Below are positions 1 to 9,438 of a stretch of 36,011 nt of DNA, piece after piece. The first letter of the stretch is position 1; each line of letters opens with the position of its first letter. Origin of the DNA: Candidatus Omnitrophota bacterium (GTDB lineage Bacteria; Omnitrophota; Omnitrophia; Omnitrophales; Aquincolibacteriaceae). Below the pieces are notes generated by a model. It searched no databases. It was not told where the DNA came from and saw nothing but the letters and a program-made list of their open reading frames with translations. Location of the stretch: positions 1 through 36,011 of the forward strand of contig JACPXM010000004.1 of the NCBI GenBank assembly GCA_016196545.1, read 5' to 3'. The position numbers and the translations under genes are program-made.

Positions 1-210
1 AACTCTTTAAAACCTTAAACCCCTTCAAACTCAGAAGGGCAATCGATAAGAAAATTGCTATCATTCACAAGCTCGCTCGGTAACCTTGTATTATGAGTCA
101 ACGATTCCAGCTACGGTTACCTTTTATCTTGAGTCAACTGGACGGAAGTCATTGGCTGGCTTTGGGTAGCAAGCGTCCTAAGTGGACCTTCCATTTCGGC
201 GAATCTTTGA

Positions 211-240
211 TTGACAGAGGCCCGAGGCACGTGATATATT
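211..240 (+). promoter_or_regulatory. sigma70-type promoter upstream of the BamD-like gene
   Basis: TTGACA at 211-216, 18-nt spacer, TATATT at 235-240; start codon at 283. The -10 lies inside a short palindrome CGTGA-TATAT-TCACG. Confidence 0.6.
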
Positions 241-282
241 CACGCGCTTTGATCATCCTAACTCTAAGGACTATCCCCGGTT

Positions 283-3200
283 ATGAGAAATTATAGAGTG
301 CTATTTTTTGCCGTCTTTTTAGGGTTTAATTCCTCGTTGGCACACGCCTATTGGGTATGGTCTCCGGAATCTGGAAAATTCGTTAATCCTGAAAATGCGG
401 TTCAAGACACCGCCGATGAACAATACGACTATGCCATGAAACTCTACCGCCAAAAAAACGTTAAAGAGGCGGCCGAGCAACTCAAAGCCCTTTTAAAAAA
501 ATATCCGGCCGCGCGCATTGCCCCGGAGGCACAGTATCGCCTTGGAACAATTTACGAAGAAACGGAAGACTACATGAAGGCCTTCGGCGCTTACAAAGTG
601 CTTCTAGAATCTTACCCTCAAAGCGAAAGAATCCCGGAGGTCGTGGAGCGGGAATTTAGAATCGGAAATTTATTTTTATCCGGGAAAAAAGCAAAATTAA
701 TGGGTCTTGAGATTTTACCTTCCCTTCCGCGCGCAACGCAGATTTTCAAACACATTGTGGAATTTGCACCGTACAGCGAATACGGCGATGAGGCCCAATT
801 TCATATGGGCCTTGCCTACAAAAAATGGGGCCATTTTGGAGATGCCTTACAGGCCTTTCAATCTTTAATTGACAATTATCCCGACAGCTCTTTAGTTTCA
901 CAGGCGCGATTTCAAATCGCAGAATCCGCCTTCCTTCTTTCCAAATCTCAGGTTCGCGATCAGCGCATGCTGGATGATGCCTCCAAACAACTCGACCGCT
1001 TTTTGACCCGTTATTCCGACACCGAGGCCTCTGAAAAGGCCGAAAAATTGCGCCAGCTCATCGATGAAAAAAACGCCGAGAAAAATTTCCGGATTGGGCT
1101 TTATTATGAGAAAGAGAATTATTTTTCGAGTGCCCTCATTTACTACTCGGATGTTGCCAGCCGCTACGCTCACACGGGGTGGGGTGCCAAGGCTAAGGAG
1201 AAAGTAAAATCCCTCAGCGAAACTGCGGCTTATCATGAAGACCAAAACTTGCGCGTGGAGCAGGAGAAGGCATTTCTTAAGGCAAAATTAGCAGAGATTG
1301 AAAACGGCGACGGCGTCCAAAAGGCGGAGCTTCAAAAGGAGATTGAAGCGCTTGAGAAAAAGTACATCAAGCTTTCCGACGATCAAAAAAGGGACTTGAA
1401 GCGTAAACGTAAAGATCTTACCCGGCGCGAGAAGGAACTTCGCCAAAAATTCAAGAATCTTAAAGAAAAGCAGGGCCTTCAAAAGAAAAATCCCTCAGAA
1501 GATTTTAAGAAGGTGCTGGACCGTTGGCAGGCTTCCTTGGAGGAAGAGCGGGCTGCCTTGGCGGAGGACAAGCATCAGCTGAGCGCGGCTCATCAGGATT
1601 TAGGCATGAAGGAAAAGGGCCTTTTAGGGCTTCCCATCGGTTTGGACTATGACACTCCGGTTGAAAAAATTCGGCAAGTCGAGGCAAAAAAACTCTACCG
1701 GCTTTCCCGCCAGAAAAGGGAAATTCTCGAAGCCAAAGAATCGCTTTATAAACGGCACGGGGAATTAAGCTACCGCTTGTCCCAATTTGAAGAAATGCCC
1801 CTTCCGCGAGGCACGAGCCTTCCCCCGACGGCCGGTGAACTTGATTTGTCCCGCCGCGCACAGTTTAAAAAATTATTAGATACCCAGCAGTCCGTTCAAA
1901 GACTTGAATCCGATCTTCAGCTGAAGCGTAGTCTTTATGAGCAGCATTTTGGCCGAGATGCCTTAAATGCCCTCTTTCGTCTGCCGGTCGAAATTGTGGC
2001 AAAGTCGGGAGGCGTCCTTGGCGCATCGCTCGATAAATCCTTCGATGCCCTGAATCCCTTTGGGGGGAGTGGGTCGGGCCGCTTCGAAGATAAAAGTGTC
2101 GAAGAGCTTGCCGAGCACCGTATGCATTTGCGCGAAAAAGTGAATGCGAGCGAAAGCATGATGGAAACCTTAACTCAGGCATTCGACAAAGAGCTTGCCC
2201 TCGCCGAACAAAAAAGGCTTCTGGAGGGTCTGGAGGTGAAGGACCAACCCGATCCTCGCCAGCTGCGTCATACCGTTCGGGCACGGGAAAAGGAAATTCG
2301 CGAGCGTTATGAGGAAATTGAAGACCGTCATGAGCGTAAAAAAAATCTCGTCAAGCAGCTTGAAGGAACGCTTCAAGAGCGCATCGACCAAAACATTTTT
2401 TTAAAAACAGGTCAGCTCGTGACTGCCCCCGCGCGCACCTTTGCCCGCGGGGCCCGTTCCTTTTTCTTGGGGCTGCCGACCAAGGAAGTCGAGCTCACGA
2501 AGTCTGCAAAAAATATCAAATCTAATTCTGAGGAATCGGAAGCGGCAAAAAAACTTAAAGAGGAAATTGAATTCGAAAGTCTCTTAATCGAAGCGCGCAT
2601 ACGCGAAATTAAAACCCTCGAAAAGGAAGTAGAGATTTTGAAAGCCAAGGCATCCCTGGCCGGCGGATTCCGGTTTCGTTCCCCCTTGGTGCGTATTCCC
2701 TATGACGTTATTGGCGAGGCGATTGAAAATGCACAGCGCATTGTGCCGCGCAAGAACCGCCAGGAAGTTTTGGTTTCTAAAATCCAGGAAGAAAGCAAAC
2801 GGCTTGAGGAATTAAGGACGCTGCTTGCTGAACTGGATCAAATTATGGCTAAGAAAACCCCTCAGGAGATTCCCCAAAAGGTGGAATTGGCTGAAGTCGT
2901 TCCCTCACTGAGGCCCGATGAAACTCAACTCAAAGAGGAAATTCGGGATCTTCAGGGCCGGCTTGAGAGTGAAAAAATAACACTTCAAAAGGAAAATGCC
3001 CTGCGGGAGGGGCAAAACACCTACCTGGAAACCGTCGGAAAAAAACTGAATGCCAAAGATGAAAAGGAGACCAAATCACTATCCCGTATTCAACGCGAAC
3101 TGAGGGACATCGAAAATGAAATCAAAAAACTCATTACCGATGAAAGTGAGCTTGAAGGAAGCGAGGCTCATATTCTTGAAAAGCGGATTCAGCAAATTGA

Positions 3201-3357
3201 TAAAATCATTCCCGAAGTTAGCTCCAAAGCCCTCTCGCAGGACCTTTTGACCGAACGCGACCGTCTTGAAGAAAGGCTTTCAGAAATAGCCTCCCGTAAA
3301 AATTTTCTTGACCGGGAACGGGAACGTTTCCAAACCCTCAAAACCACGACGCGTTGA
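283..3357 (+). CDS. BamD/YfiO-like TPR protein with very long C-terminal coiled-coil region
   Basis: 1024-aa ORF; signal peptide (MRNYRVLFFAVFLGFNSSLAHA); TPR-like repeats in about the first 300 aa (YDYAMKLYRQKNVKEAAEQLKALLKKYP, EAQFHMGLAYKKWGHFGDALQAFQSLIDNYPDS); remainder rich in E/K/L/R/Q heptad-like sequence. Confidence 0.75.
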   Translation: MRNYRVLFFAVFLGFNSSLAHAYWVWSPESGKFVNPENAVQDTADEQYDYAMKLYRQKNVKEAAEQLKALLKKYPAARIAPEAQYRLGTIYEETEDYMKAFGAYKVLLESYPQSERIPEVVEREFRIGNLFLSGKKAKLMGLEILPSLPRATQIFKHIVEFAPYSEYGDEAQFHMGLAYKKWGHFGDALQAFQSLIDNYPDSSLVSQARFQIAESAFLLSKSQVRDQRMLDDASKQLDRFLTRYSDTEASEKAEKLRQLIDEKNAEKNFRIGLYYEKENYFSSALIYYSDVASRYAHTGWGAKAKEKVKSLSETAAYHEDQNLRVEQEKAFLKAKLAEIENGDGVQKAELQKEIEALEKKYIKLSDDQKRDLKRKRKDLTRREKELRQKFKNLKEKQGLQKKNPSEDFKKVLDRWQASLEEERAALAEDKHQLSAAHQDLGMKEKGLLGLPIGLDYDTPVEKIRQVEAKKLYRLSRQKREILEAKESLYKRHGELSYRLSQFEEMPLPRGTSLPPTAGELDLSRRAQFKKLLDTQQSVQRLESDLQLKRSLYEQHFGRDALNALFRLPVEIVAKSGGVLGASLDKSFDALNPFGGSGSGRFEDKSVEELAEHRMHLREKVNASESMMETLTQAFDKELALAEQKRLLEGLEVKDQPDPRQLRHTVRAREKEIRERYEEIEDRHERKKNLVKQLEGTLQERIDQNIFLKTGQLVTAPARTFARGARSFFLGLPTKEVELTKSAKNIKSNSEESEAAKKLKEEIEFESLLIEARIREIKTLEKEVEILKAKASLAGGFRFRSPLVRIPYDVIGEAIENAQRIVPRKNRQEVLVSKIQEESKRLEELRTLLAELDQIMAKKTPQEIPQKVELAEVVPSLRPDETQLKEEIRDLQGRLESEKITLQKENALREGQNTYLETVGKKLNAKDEKETKSLSRIQRELRDIENEIKKLITDESELEGSEAHILEKRIQQIDKIIPEVSSKALSQDLLTERDRLEERLSEIASRKNFLDRERERFQTLKTTTR

Positions 3358-3884
3358 TGAAACGGATCCTGACGCGCCCTCTGCTTGTTTCATGGTTAGT
3401 TTTCTGTCTCTTCCCCGGTTGTGGGTATACCACGAAGACACGTCTTCCCGAAGCTATTAAGACGATTCACGTGAATACGGTGGGCTTTGGTATTCCGATT
3501 GAAGAAATTTACGCCTATGAACCGGGGCTGGAAATTAAAATTACGGACGCCATTATCCGACGGCTGGAACAGGACGGCAATCTCAAAGTCGTGGGTCGGG
3601 AAGAGGCCGATGCGATTCTTGAAGCAACGCTTATCCGTTTTGACCAAGAGGGGGTGCGATTTAATATCATCGAGCAGGTCGAGGAGTACCGAATGTTTCT
3701 TACGCTGGATTTGTATTTGTTAAATGGTAAAAGAGACGCCATTATTTGGCACGAACCCAATTTTTCGGGAGACACCGAATACTTTGTCTCGGATGTCCGT
3801 TCGGTGGGCCGCCAAGAGGCTGCGGAGCGTGCGATTGACAAGCTGGCACGCAACGTGGTCGACCGGGTTGTGGAAGACTGGTGA
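3357..3884 (+). CDS. lptE: LptE-family LPS-assembly lipoprotein
   Basis: Lipoprotein-like N-terminus (LVFCLFPGCGYTTKTRLPEAIKTIHVNTVGF) and LptE-like layout; ATG at 3357 overlaps the upstream stop (TGATG). Confidence 0.7.
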   Translation: MKRILTRPLLVSWLVFCLFPGCGYTTKTRLPEAIKTIHVNTVGFGIPIEEIYAYEPGLEIKITDAIIRRLEQDGNLKVVGREEADAILEATLIRFDQEGVRFNIIEQVEEYRMFLTLDLYLLNGKRDAIIWHEPNFSGDTEYFVSDVRSVGRQEAAERAIDKLARNVVDRVVEDW

Positions 3885-3912
3885 TTTAAACGTTTTTTCC
3901 CTTGGGATTCCC

Positions 3913-4857
3913 TTGACCTACCTTTTAATCGGCGACCCCTTTTTGGTTGAAAATAAATTTCGCGAGATTTTTGAGGACAGAAAAAAAAATCTCAAAGCCG
4001 AGCCTCATCTCGCTTCCTTCCGGTTAACTGAAACGGCGCTTGAAACGGTTGTTTCCGAGGCCCGCGGTCTTCCCTTTACGGCCCCTTTCCAGATTTTTAG
4101 AATTAAGGAAATCGAAAAGCTTAAGGAGAAAAACCTCGAATCGCTGGAACAGTATTTGGAGAAACCTTCGGATTTCACAGGGCTCATTTTTGAATCGCCC
4201 TCGCTTCCCGCCGACCACGCCCTGGTCAAGCTTTTAACTCAGAAAGGAAAGGTGCTGCGATTTGACGAGGCCCAACTCAAGGGCAGCGTGGCACCCTTCA
4301 CAAGGGCGAAATTGAAACAATTTGGGAAAACACTAACGGCCCCAGCATTGCAAAGATTAGAAGAACAGTTTGCGGACGCCCCGATTTATCTGGATTCCGT
4401 GCTCGAACAAGTGATTGCCTATTCCGGAAAAAAATCCGAAATTGACGAATCGATGATCGAAGCGTTTCAGGAAAATTGGAGTCAGCCCAGCGCCTTTGAA
4501 TTGACGGATGCGATTGCCGGACGAAGAAGGGGAGAGGCCCTTCAGCTCTTGAAAACGTTGCTTGAAGAAGACAAGGATTTAATCGGATTGGTCGGATTGC
4601 TTCATTGGCAAATGCGCAGATTTTGGCAGGCTAAGGTGCTTTTGGAAGGGGGCAAGTCCGAGGCGGAGGTTTTAAAGCGCGTTAAGGTTTACGGATACCA
4701 AACTGGAAAATTTACCCAAGCCCTCCGATCCTTTTCGAGAAGGCAGCTGGAAATGGCCTTGGAGGAGCTTTTTCAACTCGATTGGGACCTTAAGACGGGA
4801 AGGGTTGAGGGGATTGCGGCAATGGAATCCTGGGTCTTGCACTGCCTTGAAGCTTGA
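3913..4857 (+). CDS. holA: DNA polymerase III delta subunit
   Basis: TTYLLIGDPFLVENKFREI N-terminus and HolA-like C-terminus (LHWQMRRFWQAKVLLEGG...ALEELFQLDWDLKTGR). The listed ORF start (3724) lies inside lptE; the TTG at 3913 is the plausible start. Confidence 0.8.
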   Translation: MTYLLIGDPFLVENKFREIFEDRKKNLKAEPHLASFRLTETALETVVSEARGLPFTAPFQIFRIKEIEKLKEKNLESLEQYLEKPSDFTGLIFESPSLPADHALVKLLTQKGKVLRFDEAQLKGSVAPFTRAKLKQFGKTLTAPALQRLEEQFADAPIYLDSVLEQVIAYSGKKSEIDESMIEAFQENWSQPSAFELTDAIAGRRRGEALQLLKTLLEEDKDLIGLVGLLHWQMRRFWQAKVLLEGGKSEAEVLKRVKVYGYQTGKFTQALRSFSRRQLEMALEELFQLDWDLKTGRVEGIAAMESWVLHCLEA

Positions 4858-4880
4858 ATCTGGAAGGTTAGACGATTCGG

Positions 4881-5144
4881 TTATGCAGATTTCAATCCCG
4901 AAAGAAATTTCGCGATGCGGGATTTTTTTCGGTCCGCACGGCCGCGGGGAATAATGCCTCGGGATACGGCCCGGTCGTAGCGGGAAATGACTTTAACGGC
5001 CAACTCCCTTGCCTTGGCGGGTTCGCCGGCCATTTTTTTGAGCCGGTCACCGAGGGTTTTGAGTTCGGAAATACATGCAAGATTCGTGATTCGCTTTTTT
5101 GCGTCGCTTCTCATTCTCTTTTCGGCAGATCGAATATTCGGCAT
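4881..5144 (-). CDS. rpsT: 30S ribosomal protein bS20
   Basis: 87-aa protein MPNIRSAEKRMRSDAKKRITN...RGIIPRGRADRKKSRIAKFL, characteristic of S20. The upstream part of the listed ORF is spurious; ATG at 5144. Confidence 0.9.
   Translation of the reverse strand: MPNIRSAEKRMRSDAKKRITNLACISELKTLGDRLKKMAGEPAKARELAVKVISRYDRAVSRGIIPRGRADRKKSRIAKFLSGLKSA
4895..4929 (+). terminator. possible intrinsic terminator for the holA operon, inside the 3' end of rpsT
   Basis: ATCCCG (4895-4900) pairs with CGGGAT (4918-4923), followed by a T-run to 4929. Confidence 0.4.
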
Positions 5145-5162
5145 TTGGAGAGATCCTCTTTC

Positions 5163-6821
5163 ATGGAAAAAAGTTCGCAGAATGTAACACAGCCCTCCGT
5201 TTCTGTCAATCCTAACCCTGAATCCTCTTTCAAGGCCCAAGGCAGAAGGCATTTGATCAAGGCCGCGGGTCTGGTGGGGATCTTCACGCTCACAAGCCGC
5301 ATTTTGGGATTGATTCGCGATATCGTAAGCGCTAACCGATACGGCACAAGCTGGCATTGGGACGTTTTTCTCTTTGCCTTTATGCTTCCCAATTTTCTGA
5401 GGCGGATTGTGGGCGAGGGTGCGCTTGCCAGTGCCTTTATTCCCGTCTACACAGAAATTTTGAATCAAAAGGGCCGCGAGGAGGCGTTTCGTTTTGCCAA
5501 TCTCATCGTCACTCTATCCGCCTGCTTTCTTGCGGTATTTAGCCTGGCGATGGAAGGTCTGCTCGGGTTAGGCCTGTCTTTTCTTCCGGATTCGGGAAGG
5601 CTCTCTTTGGTCTTTGATTTGCTTCGTTTTTTTATTCCTTACCTTTATCTGATTTCCCTTTTTGCCATGGGGATGGGAATTTTGAATTGTCACCAGCATT
5701 TTTTGGCACCTTCGCTGGGCCCCGTGATCTTGGACCTTTTTTGGATTGCCGGAATTCTGTGGATTGTGCCCTGGGTTCAGAGCGGAGGAAGGGTGGTGGA
5801 GCTGCGCTGGCTTGCCGGAGTCATTATGCTTTCAGGCATCGCTCAAGTCGCGGCGCAAATCCCTCCGCTTTACCGGCTGGGTTTTCGCCTCCAATGGATT
5901 TGGAATTTTAGGGATGCCGGTCTTCTAAAGACCGCAAGACTTTTTCTGCCCACCGTTTTGGGATTCGCGGTTGTACAAATTAATTTGCTGGTGGATTCCT
6001 CCATGAGTTTCATGATTGGCCCGGGCGCAAATTCCAGCCTTTGGTACGGTAACCGCATCATGCAGTTTCCGCTGGGAGTTTTTGCCATTGCGATGGGGAC
6101 AGCGCTTCTTCCCGCACTTTCCCACCAAAGGGCGCAAAAGGATTTGGCCGCGGCGCGGAAAACTCTGTCCTTTGCGCTTCGGAGTATTTTTCTGATCATT
6201 CTTCCCTGCACGGTCGGGCTGGTTGTCTTGAGCCAGCCCATTGTCCAGCTGCTCTTTGAAAGAGGAGAATTTGACGCGGCCTCCACCGGCCGGGCCGCGG
6301 CGGTGCTTGCGGCTTACAGCCTTGGTCTTTTTGCTTACTCCGGACAAAAAATCATCACTTCAGCCTTTTACGCGGTTCAGGATACGCGGACGCCTTTAAA
6401 AATTGCAGTGATTGCCTTGATCTCCAATGTCGCTTTGAATTTTATTTTCATGCGGCCCTTTCAAGAGGCGGGCCTTGCGCTTTCCACGACGCTTTCCGGA
6501 ACCTTGCAATTTTCACTCCTTGTGTTTTTTTATCACCGCAAAATTGCGGCCTTTCCGCTCAGAGAGGTTTTTGTTTCTTTTGGCCGTATTTTCGCTTCGT
6601 CCCTGGCCATGGGCCTTGCGGCGGCTGGGGTTTATCAGGGGTTCGTGCGCAGCCTGCCCGGTACCACCCTTTTCAATTTTCTTTTTCAAGTGTTTGGGAC
6701 CATTCTCATCTCGGTGGTGGCCTACGGATTGTTTTGCATTTTATTTCGGGTCTCTGAGCTTGGCGAGTTCTGGCGGGGACTGCAAAAAAAAGAGGGGCGC
6801 GGGCCTCTGCCCTTACCATGA
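5163..6821 (+). CDS. murJ: MurJ/MviN lipid II flippase
   Basis: Multi-TM protein with MviN hallmarks (TLTSRILGLIRDIVSANRYG, LLPALSHQ, SQPIVQLLFERGEFD). ATG at 5163 preferred over TTG at 5145. Confidence 0.92.
   Translation: MEKSSQNVTQPSVSVNPNPESSFKAQGRRHLIKAAGLVGIFTLTSRILGLIRDIVSANRYGTSWHWDVFLFAFMLPNFLRRIVGEGALASAFIPVYTEILNQKGREEAFRFANLIVTLSACFLAVFSLAMEGLLGLGLSFLPDSGRLSLVFDLLRFFIPYLYLISLFAMGMGILNCHQHFLAPSLGPVILDLFWIAGILWIVPWVQSGGRVVELRWLAGVIMLSGIAQVAAQIPPLYRLGFRLQWIWNFRDAGLLKTARLFLPTVLGFAVVQINLLVDSSMSFMIGPGANSSLWYGNRIMQFPLGVFAIAMGTALLPALSHQRAQKDLAAARKTLSFALRSIFLIILPCTVGLVVLSQPIVQLLFERGEFDAASTGRAAAVLAAYSLGLFAYSGQKIITSAFYAVQDTRTPLKIAVIALISNVALNFIFMRPFQEAGLALSTTLSGTLQFSLLVFFYHRKIAAFPLREVFVSFGRIFASSLAMGLAAAGVYQGFVRSLPGTTLFNFLFQVFGTILISVVAYGLFCILFRVSELGEFWRGLQKKEGRGPLPLP
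5181..5209 (-). promoter_or_regulatory. sigma70-type promoter for rpsT
   Basis: On the minus strand: TTGACA (5209-5204), 17-nt spacer, TACATT (5186-5181), about 30 nt upstream of the rpsT ATG; antisense within the 5' coding part of murJ. Confidence 0.6.
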
Positions 6822-8308
6822 CTCTACTCAGACAAAAAATTGATGCCTTACCGCTTGAGCCCGGCGTTTATTTTATGAAAGACGCCCGCGGGGAAATCCT
6901 TTATATCGGAAAGGCCCTCTCCTTGAGGAAAAGAGTGAGATCTTATTTTTCCAGTCGAGGAGGCCCCGAATTTGCGAAGATTCGAATTTTAATGAGTAAG
7001 GTTGAGGAAATTGATTGCATCGAAACGGCGACCGAAGTTGACGCGCTGCTTTTGGAAGCCAGCCTGGTTCGCAAATATCAGCCCCGATACAATAAAGAAC
7101 TCAAGGATGATAAAAGCTATCCGCTCCTTAAAATCACCCATGAGGCATTTCCCCGAATTCATTTAACGCGCTCTAAGATCGACAAGCAGGCAACCTATTA
7201 TGGCCCCTATACGGATGTCAAACTTTTGCGTGAGGCCATTGCGCTGATTAATCATCTTTTTCCGCTGCGTAAATGTCAGAAACTACCCAAAGCCGCCTGC
7301 CTTTATTATCACATTGGCCAGTGCCTGGCGCCCTGCATCAAACCCGATATCCGATCCGAGTATGACCGTGTGCTGGGGGAGGTAAAAACGTTTTTAAGGG
7401 GCGGAAAAAAAAGTTTTGTGGACTACCTGACGGAAAGAATGAAGGAAGCGGCCTCGGAGCTGCGCTTTGAGGACGCCCAGTTTTTTAAGGGACAAATTGA
7501 CGCGCTCGGCCGGCTCCGGCGTTCTCGCTTTAAATTGAAGAGGCCGGAGGCCTCCATTGTGCTCTCAGCGACTTTGGAATTAAAGCAGCGGCTTGGAATG
7601 GAAAGGCTTCCGGAAAAAATTATTTGTTTTGACGTGTCCAATATTCACGGGAAGGAGGCCGCGGCCTCCAAAGTCAGTTTTTACCGTGAGCTTGCGGATA
7701 AGCTGGAATACCGGCGCTATAAAATAAGGTCCGTTTCGGGAATTAATGATTATGCCATGATTCAGGAGGCCCTCGGCCGAATGCTGATTGGGATTAAAGA
7801 GGGGCGTGAAACCTTTATACCGGATCTCGTCATGATTGACGGCGGCAAGGGCCATTTGCATGCTGCAAGGGAAGTCTTGATTCAGGAAGGATTCGAAACG
7901 ACTGAGTTAATCGCGCTTGCAAAAAAATTTGAAACCGTTTTTCATTACAAAACTCAAAAAAGCAGAGAGGGTACCGCTTTTCCCTCTCCGGCAGGGGTTG
8001 CGCTTGACATTCCCAAGGATTCGCCGGCGCTGCGTCTGCTTCAAAGGGTACGTGACGAGGCCCATCGATTTGCCATCACTTATCACCGCTCCCTTAAAAA
8101 AAGTGCGCTTGAGAATTCGGTTTTAGATGCGATTGAAGGTATCGGGAAGAAACGAAAACGTCTTTTACTAAAGCAATTTGACTCGACCGATGAGCTCAAG
8201 CGAGCAGGAAGGGAGCAGCTTGCCGGCCTTCCGGGAATGAATCGATCCGCAGCCCGCCGGGTTTGGAATTATTTTCATGCCGCAATTGCGGATTCTGAAA
8301 AAGGCTGA
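6818..8308 (+). CDS. uvrC: UvrABC system protein C
   Basis: GIY-YIG-type N-terminus (PGVYFMKDARGEILYIGKA), YGPYTD, CLYYHIGQCLAPC, DGGKGHL, C-terminal HhH (GLPGMNRSAARRVWNYF); 4-nt overlap with murJ. Confidence 0.95.
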   Translation: MTLLRQKIDALPLEPGVYFMKDARGEILYIGKALSLRKRVRSYFSSRGGPEFAKIRILMSKVEEIDCIETATEVDALLLEASLVRKYQPRYNKELKDDKSYPLLKITHEAFPRIHLTRSKIDKQATYYGPYTDVKLLREAIALINHLFPLRKCQKLPKAACLYYHIGQCLAPCIKPDIRSEYDRVLGEVKTFLRGGKKSFVDYLTERMKEAASELRFEDAQFFKGQIDALGRLRRSRFKLKRPEASIVLSATLELKQRLGMERLPEKIICFDVSNIHGKEAAASKVSFYRELADKLEYRRYKIRSVSGINDYAMIQEALGRMLIGIKEGRETFIPDLVMIDGGKGHLHAAREVLIQEGFETTELIALAKKFETVFHYKTQKSREGTAFPSPAGVALDIPKDSPALRLLQRVRDEAHRFAITYHRSLKKSALENSVLDAIEGIGKKRKRLLLKQFDSTDELKRAGREQLAGLPGMNRSAARRVWNYFHAAIADSEKG

Positions 8309-8330
8309 TAAACTACCGAGCTTATATTCC

Positions 8331-9438
8331 ATGAAAGAAAGAATCGAGTACCTTCGGGAACAGTTGAACCATCTCCAAAGCAGGCTTCAAGAGATAAGGG
8401 GGTATCTTTGACCTCGAATCTCGCGAAGGGGAAATAGAGACCCTCAATCAAAAAATGGCAGCTGCCGGTTTTTGGGACCGTCCGGAAGAGGCCCAGAAAA
8501 TCGTGGAATCCCTCAAGACCCTCAAAAAAGTCGTAGACCCCTGGCATAAGGCGAATCGGGCGGCGTCTGATTTGGGAGAGCTTTTGGGGCTTCTCGATGA
8601 GAAGCAATCCGATCAGATTCAGGAAATGGAAGCAGAGCTTGCAGCGCTTGGCCGCGAGATCGAGGCCCTTGAGTTTCATCGGTTGCTTTCCGATCCGCTC
8701 GATCCTCGCGCCGCCATTGTCAGTCTCAATGCCGGGGCGGGTGGCACGGAGTCCTGCGATTGGACGGCCATGCTCGTGAGAATGTATATGCGTTGGGCCG
8801 AGGCGCGCGGCTTTAAAGTTTCTACGGTGGATTTAATGCAAGGGGAGGAAGCGGGCATCAAAAACACGACCTTCATCGTTGAAGGTCCCTACGCCTACGG
8901 TTATCTGAAAACCGAGGCCGGCGTGCACCGCCTTGTGCGCATTTCCCCCTTTGACTCCAACAAAAGACGCCATACCTCCTTTGCCTCTGTGGATGTCATT
9001 GCCGAAGTTGAAGACATCCCCGAAGTCGAGGTCAAGGAATCCGAGATCCGCATTGACACTTATCGTGCCGGCGGCGCCGGAGGCCAGCATGTCAATAAGA
9101 CTTCCAGCGCGGTGCGCATCACGCATCTTGCAACGGGCATCGTGGCTCAATGTCAGAACGAACGCTCCCAATTCCAAAACAAAACGGTTGCGATGAAAAT
9201 TCTAAAGGCGCGGCTCTATGAGCGCCTGCGCCAGGAAAAGGAAGAAGAGCTTAAAAGAAAATACGGCGAAAAAAAAGAAATCGCATGGGGATCGCAAATC
9301 CGTTCCTATGTTCTCCATCCTTACAATATGGTTAAAGATCACCGGACTCAGATTGAAACTTCCAACACACAGGCCGTGCTGGATGGCGATCTGGATGCCT
9401 TCATGATCGCTTATTTGAAAAAGGGTGCAGGAAAATAA
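8331..9438 (+). CDS. prfB: peptide chain release factor 2, programmed +1 frameshift
   Basis: ATG at 8331, in-frame TGA at 8409-8411 in AAGGGGG TAT CTT TGA C, then +1 frame [23 protein letters not shown]... with the GGQ motif ([19 protein letters not shown]). The listed ORF (8455) begins after the frameshift. Confidence 0.95.
8396..8412 (+). promoter_or_regulatory. RF2 recoding site (SD-like AAGGGGG, CTT-TGA-C slip site)
   Basis: AAGGGGG TAT CTT TGA C read directly; matches the conserved prfB frameshift element. Confidence 0.95.

Noticed and set aside
93-296. 67-aa ORF upstream of the BamD-like gene
   Set aside because: No recognisable domain, contains the promoter for the next gene, and no convincing RBS; probably non-coding.
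898-2648. Series of minus-strand ORFs inside the coiled-coil gene
   Set aside because: Antisense shadows of a long, clearly coding plus-strand ORF; no family motifs.
3487-3853. Alternative-frame ORFs within lptE
   Set aside because: Low plausibility; lptE frame has signal peptide, lipobox-like Cys and operon context.
5925-6347. Minus-strand ORFs opposite murJ (5870-6347)
   Set aside because: Overlap the conserved MurJ coding sequence; shadow ORFs.
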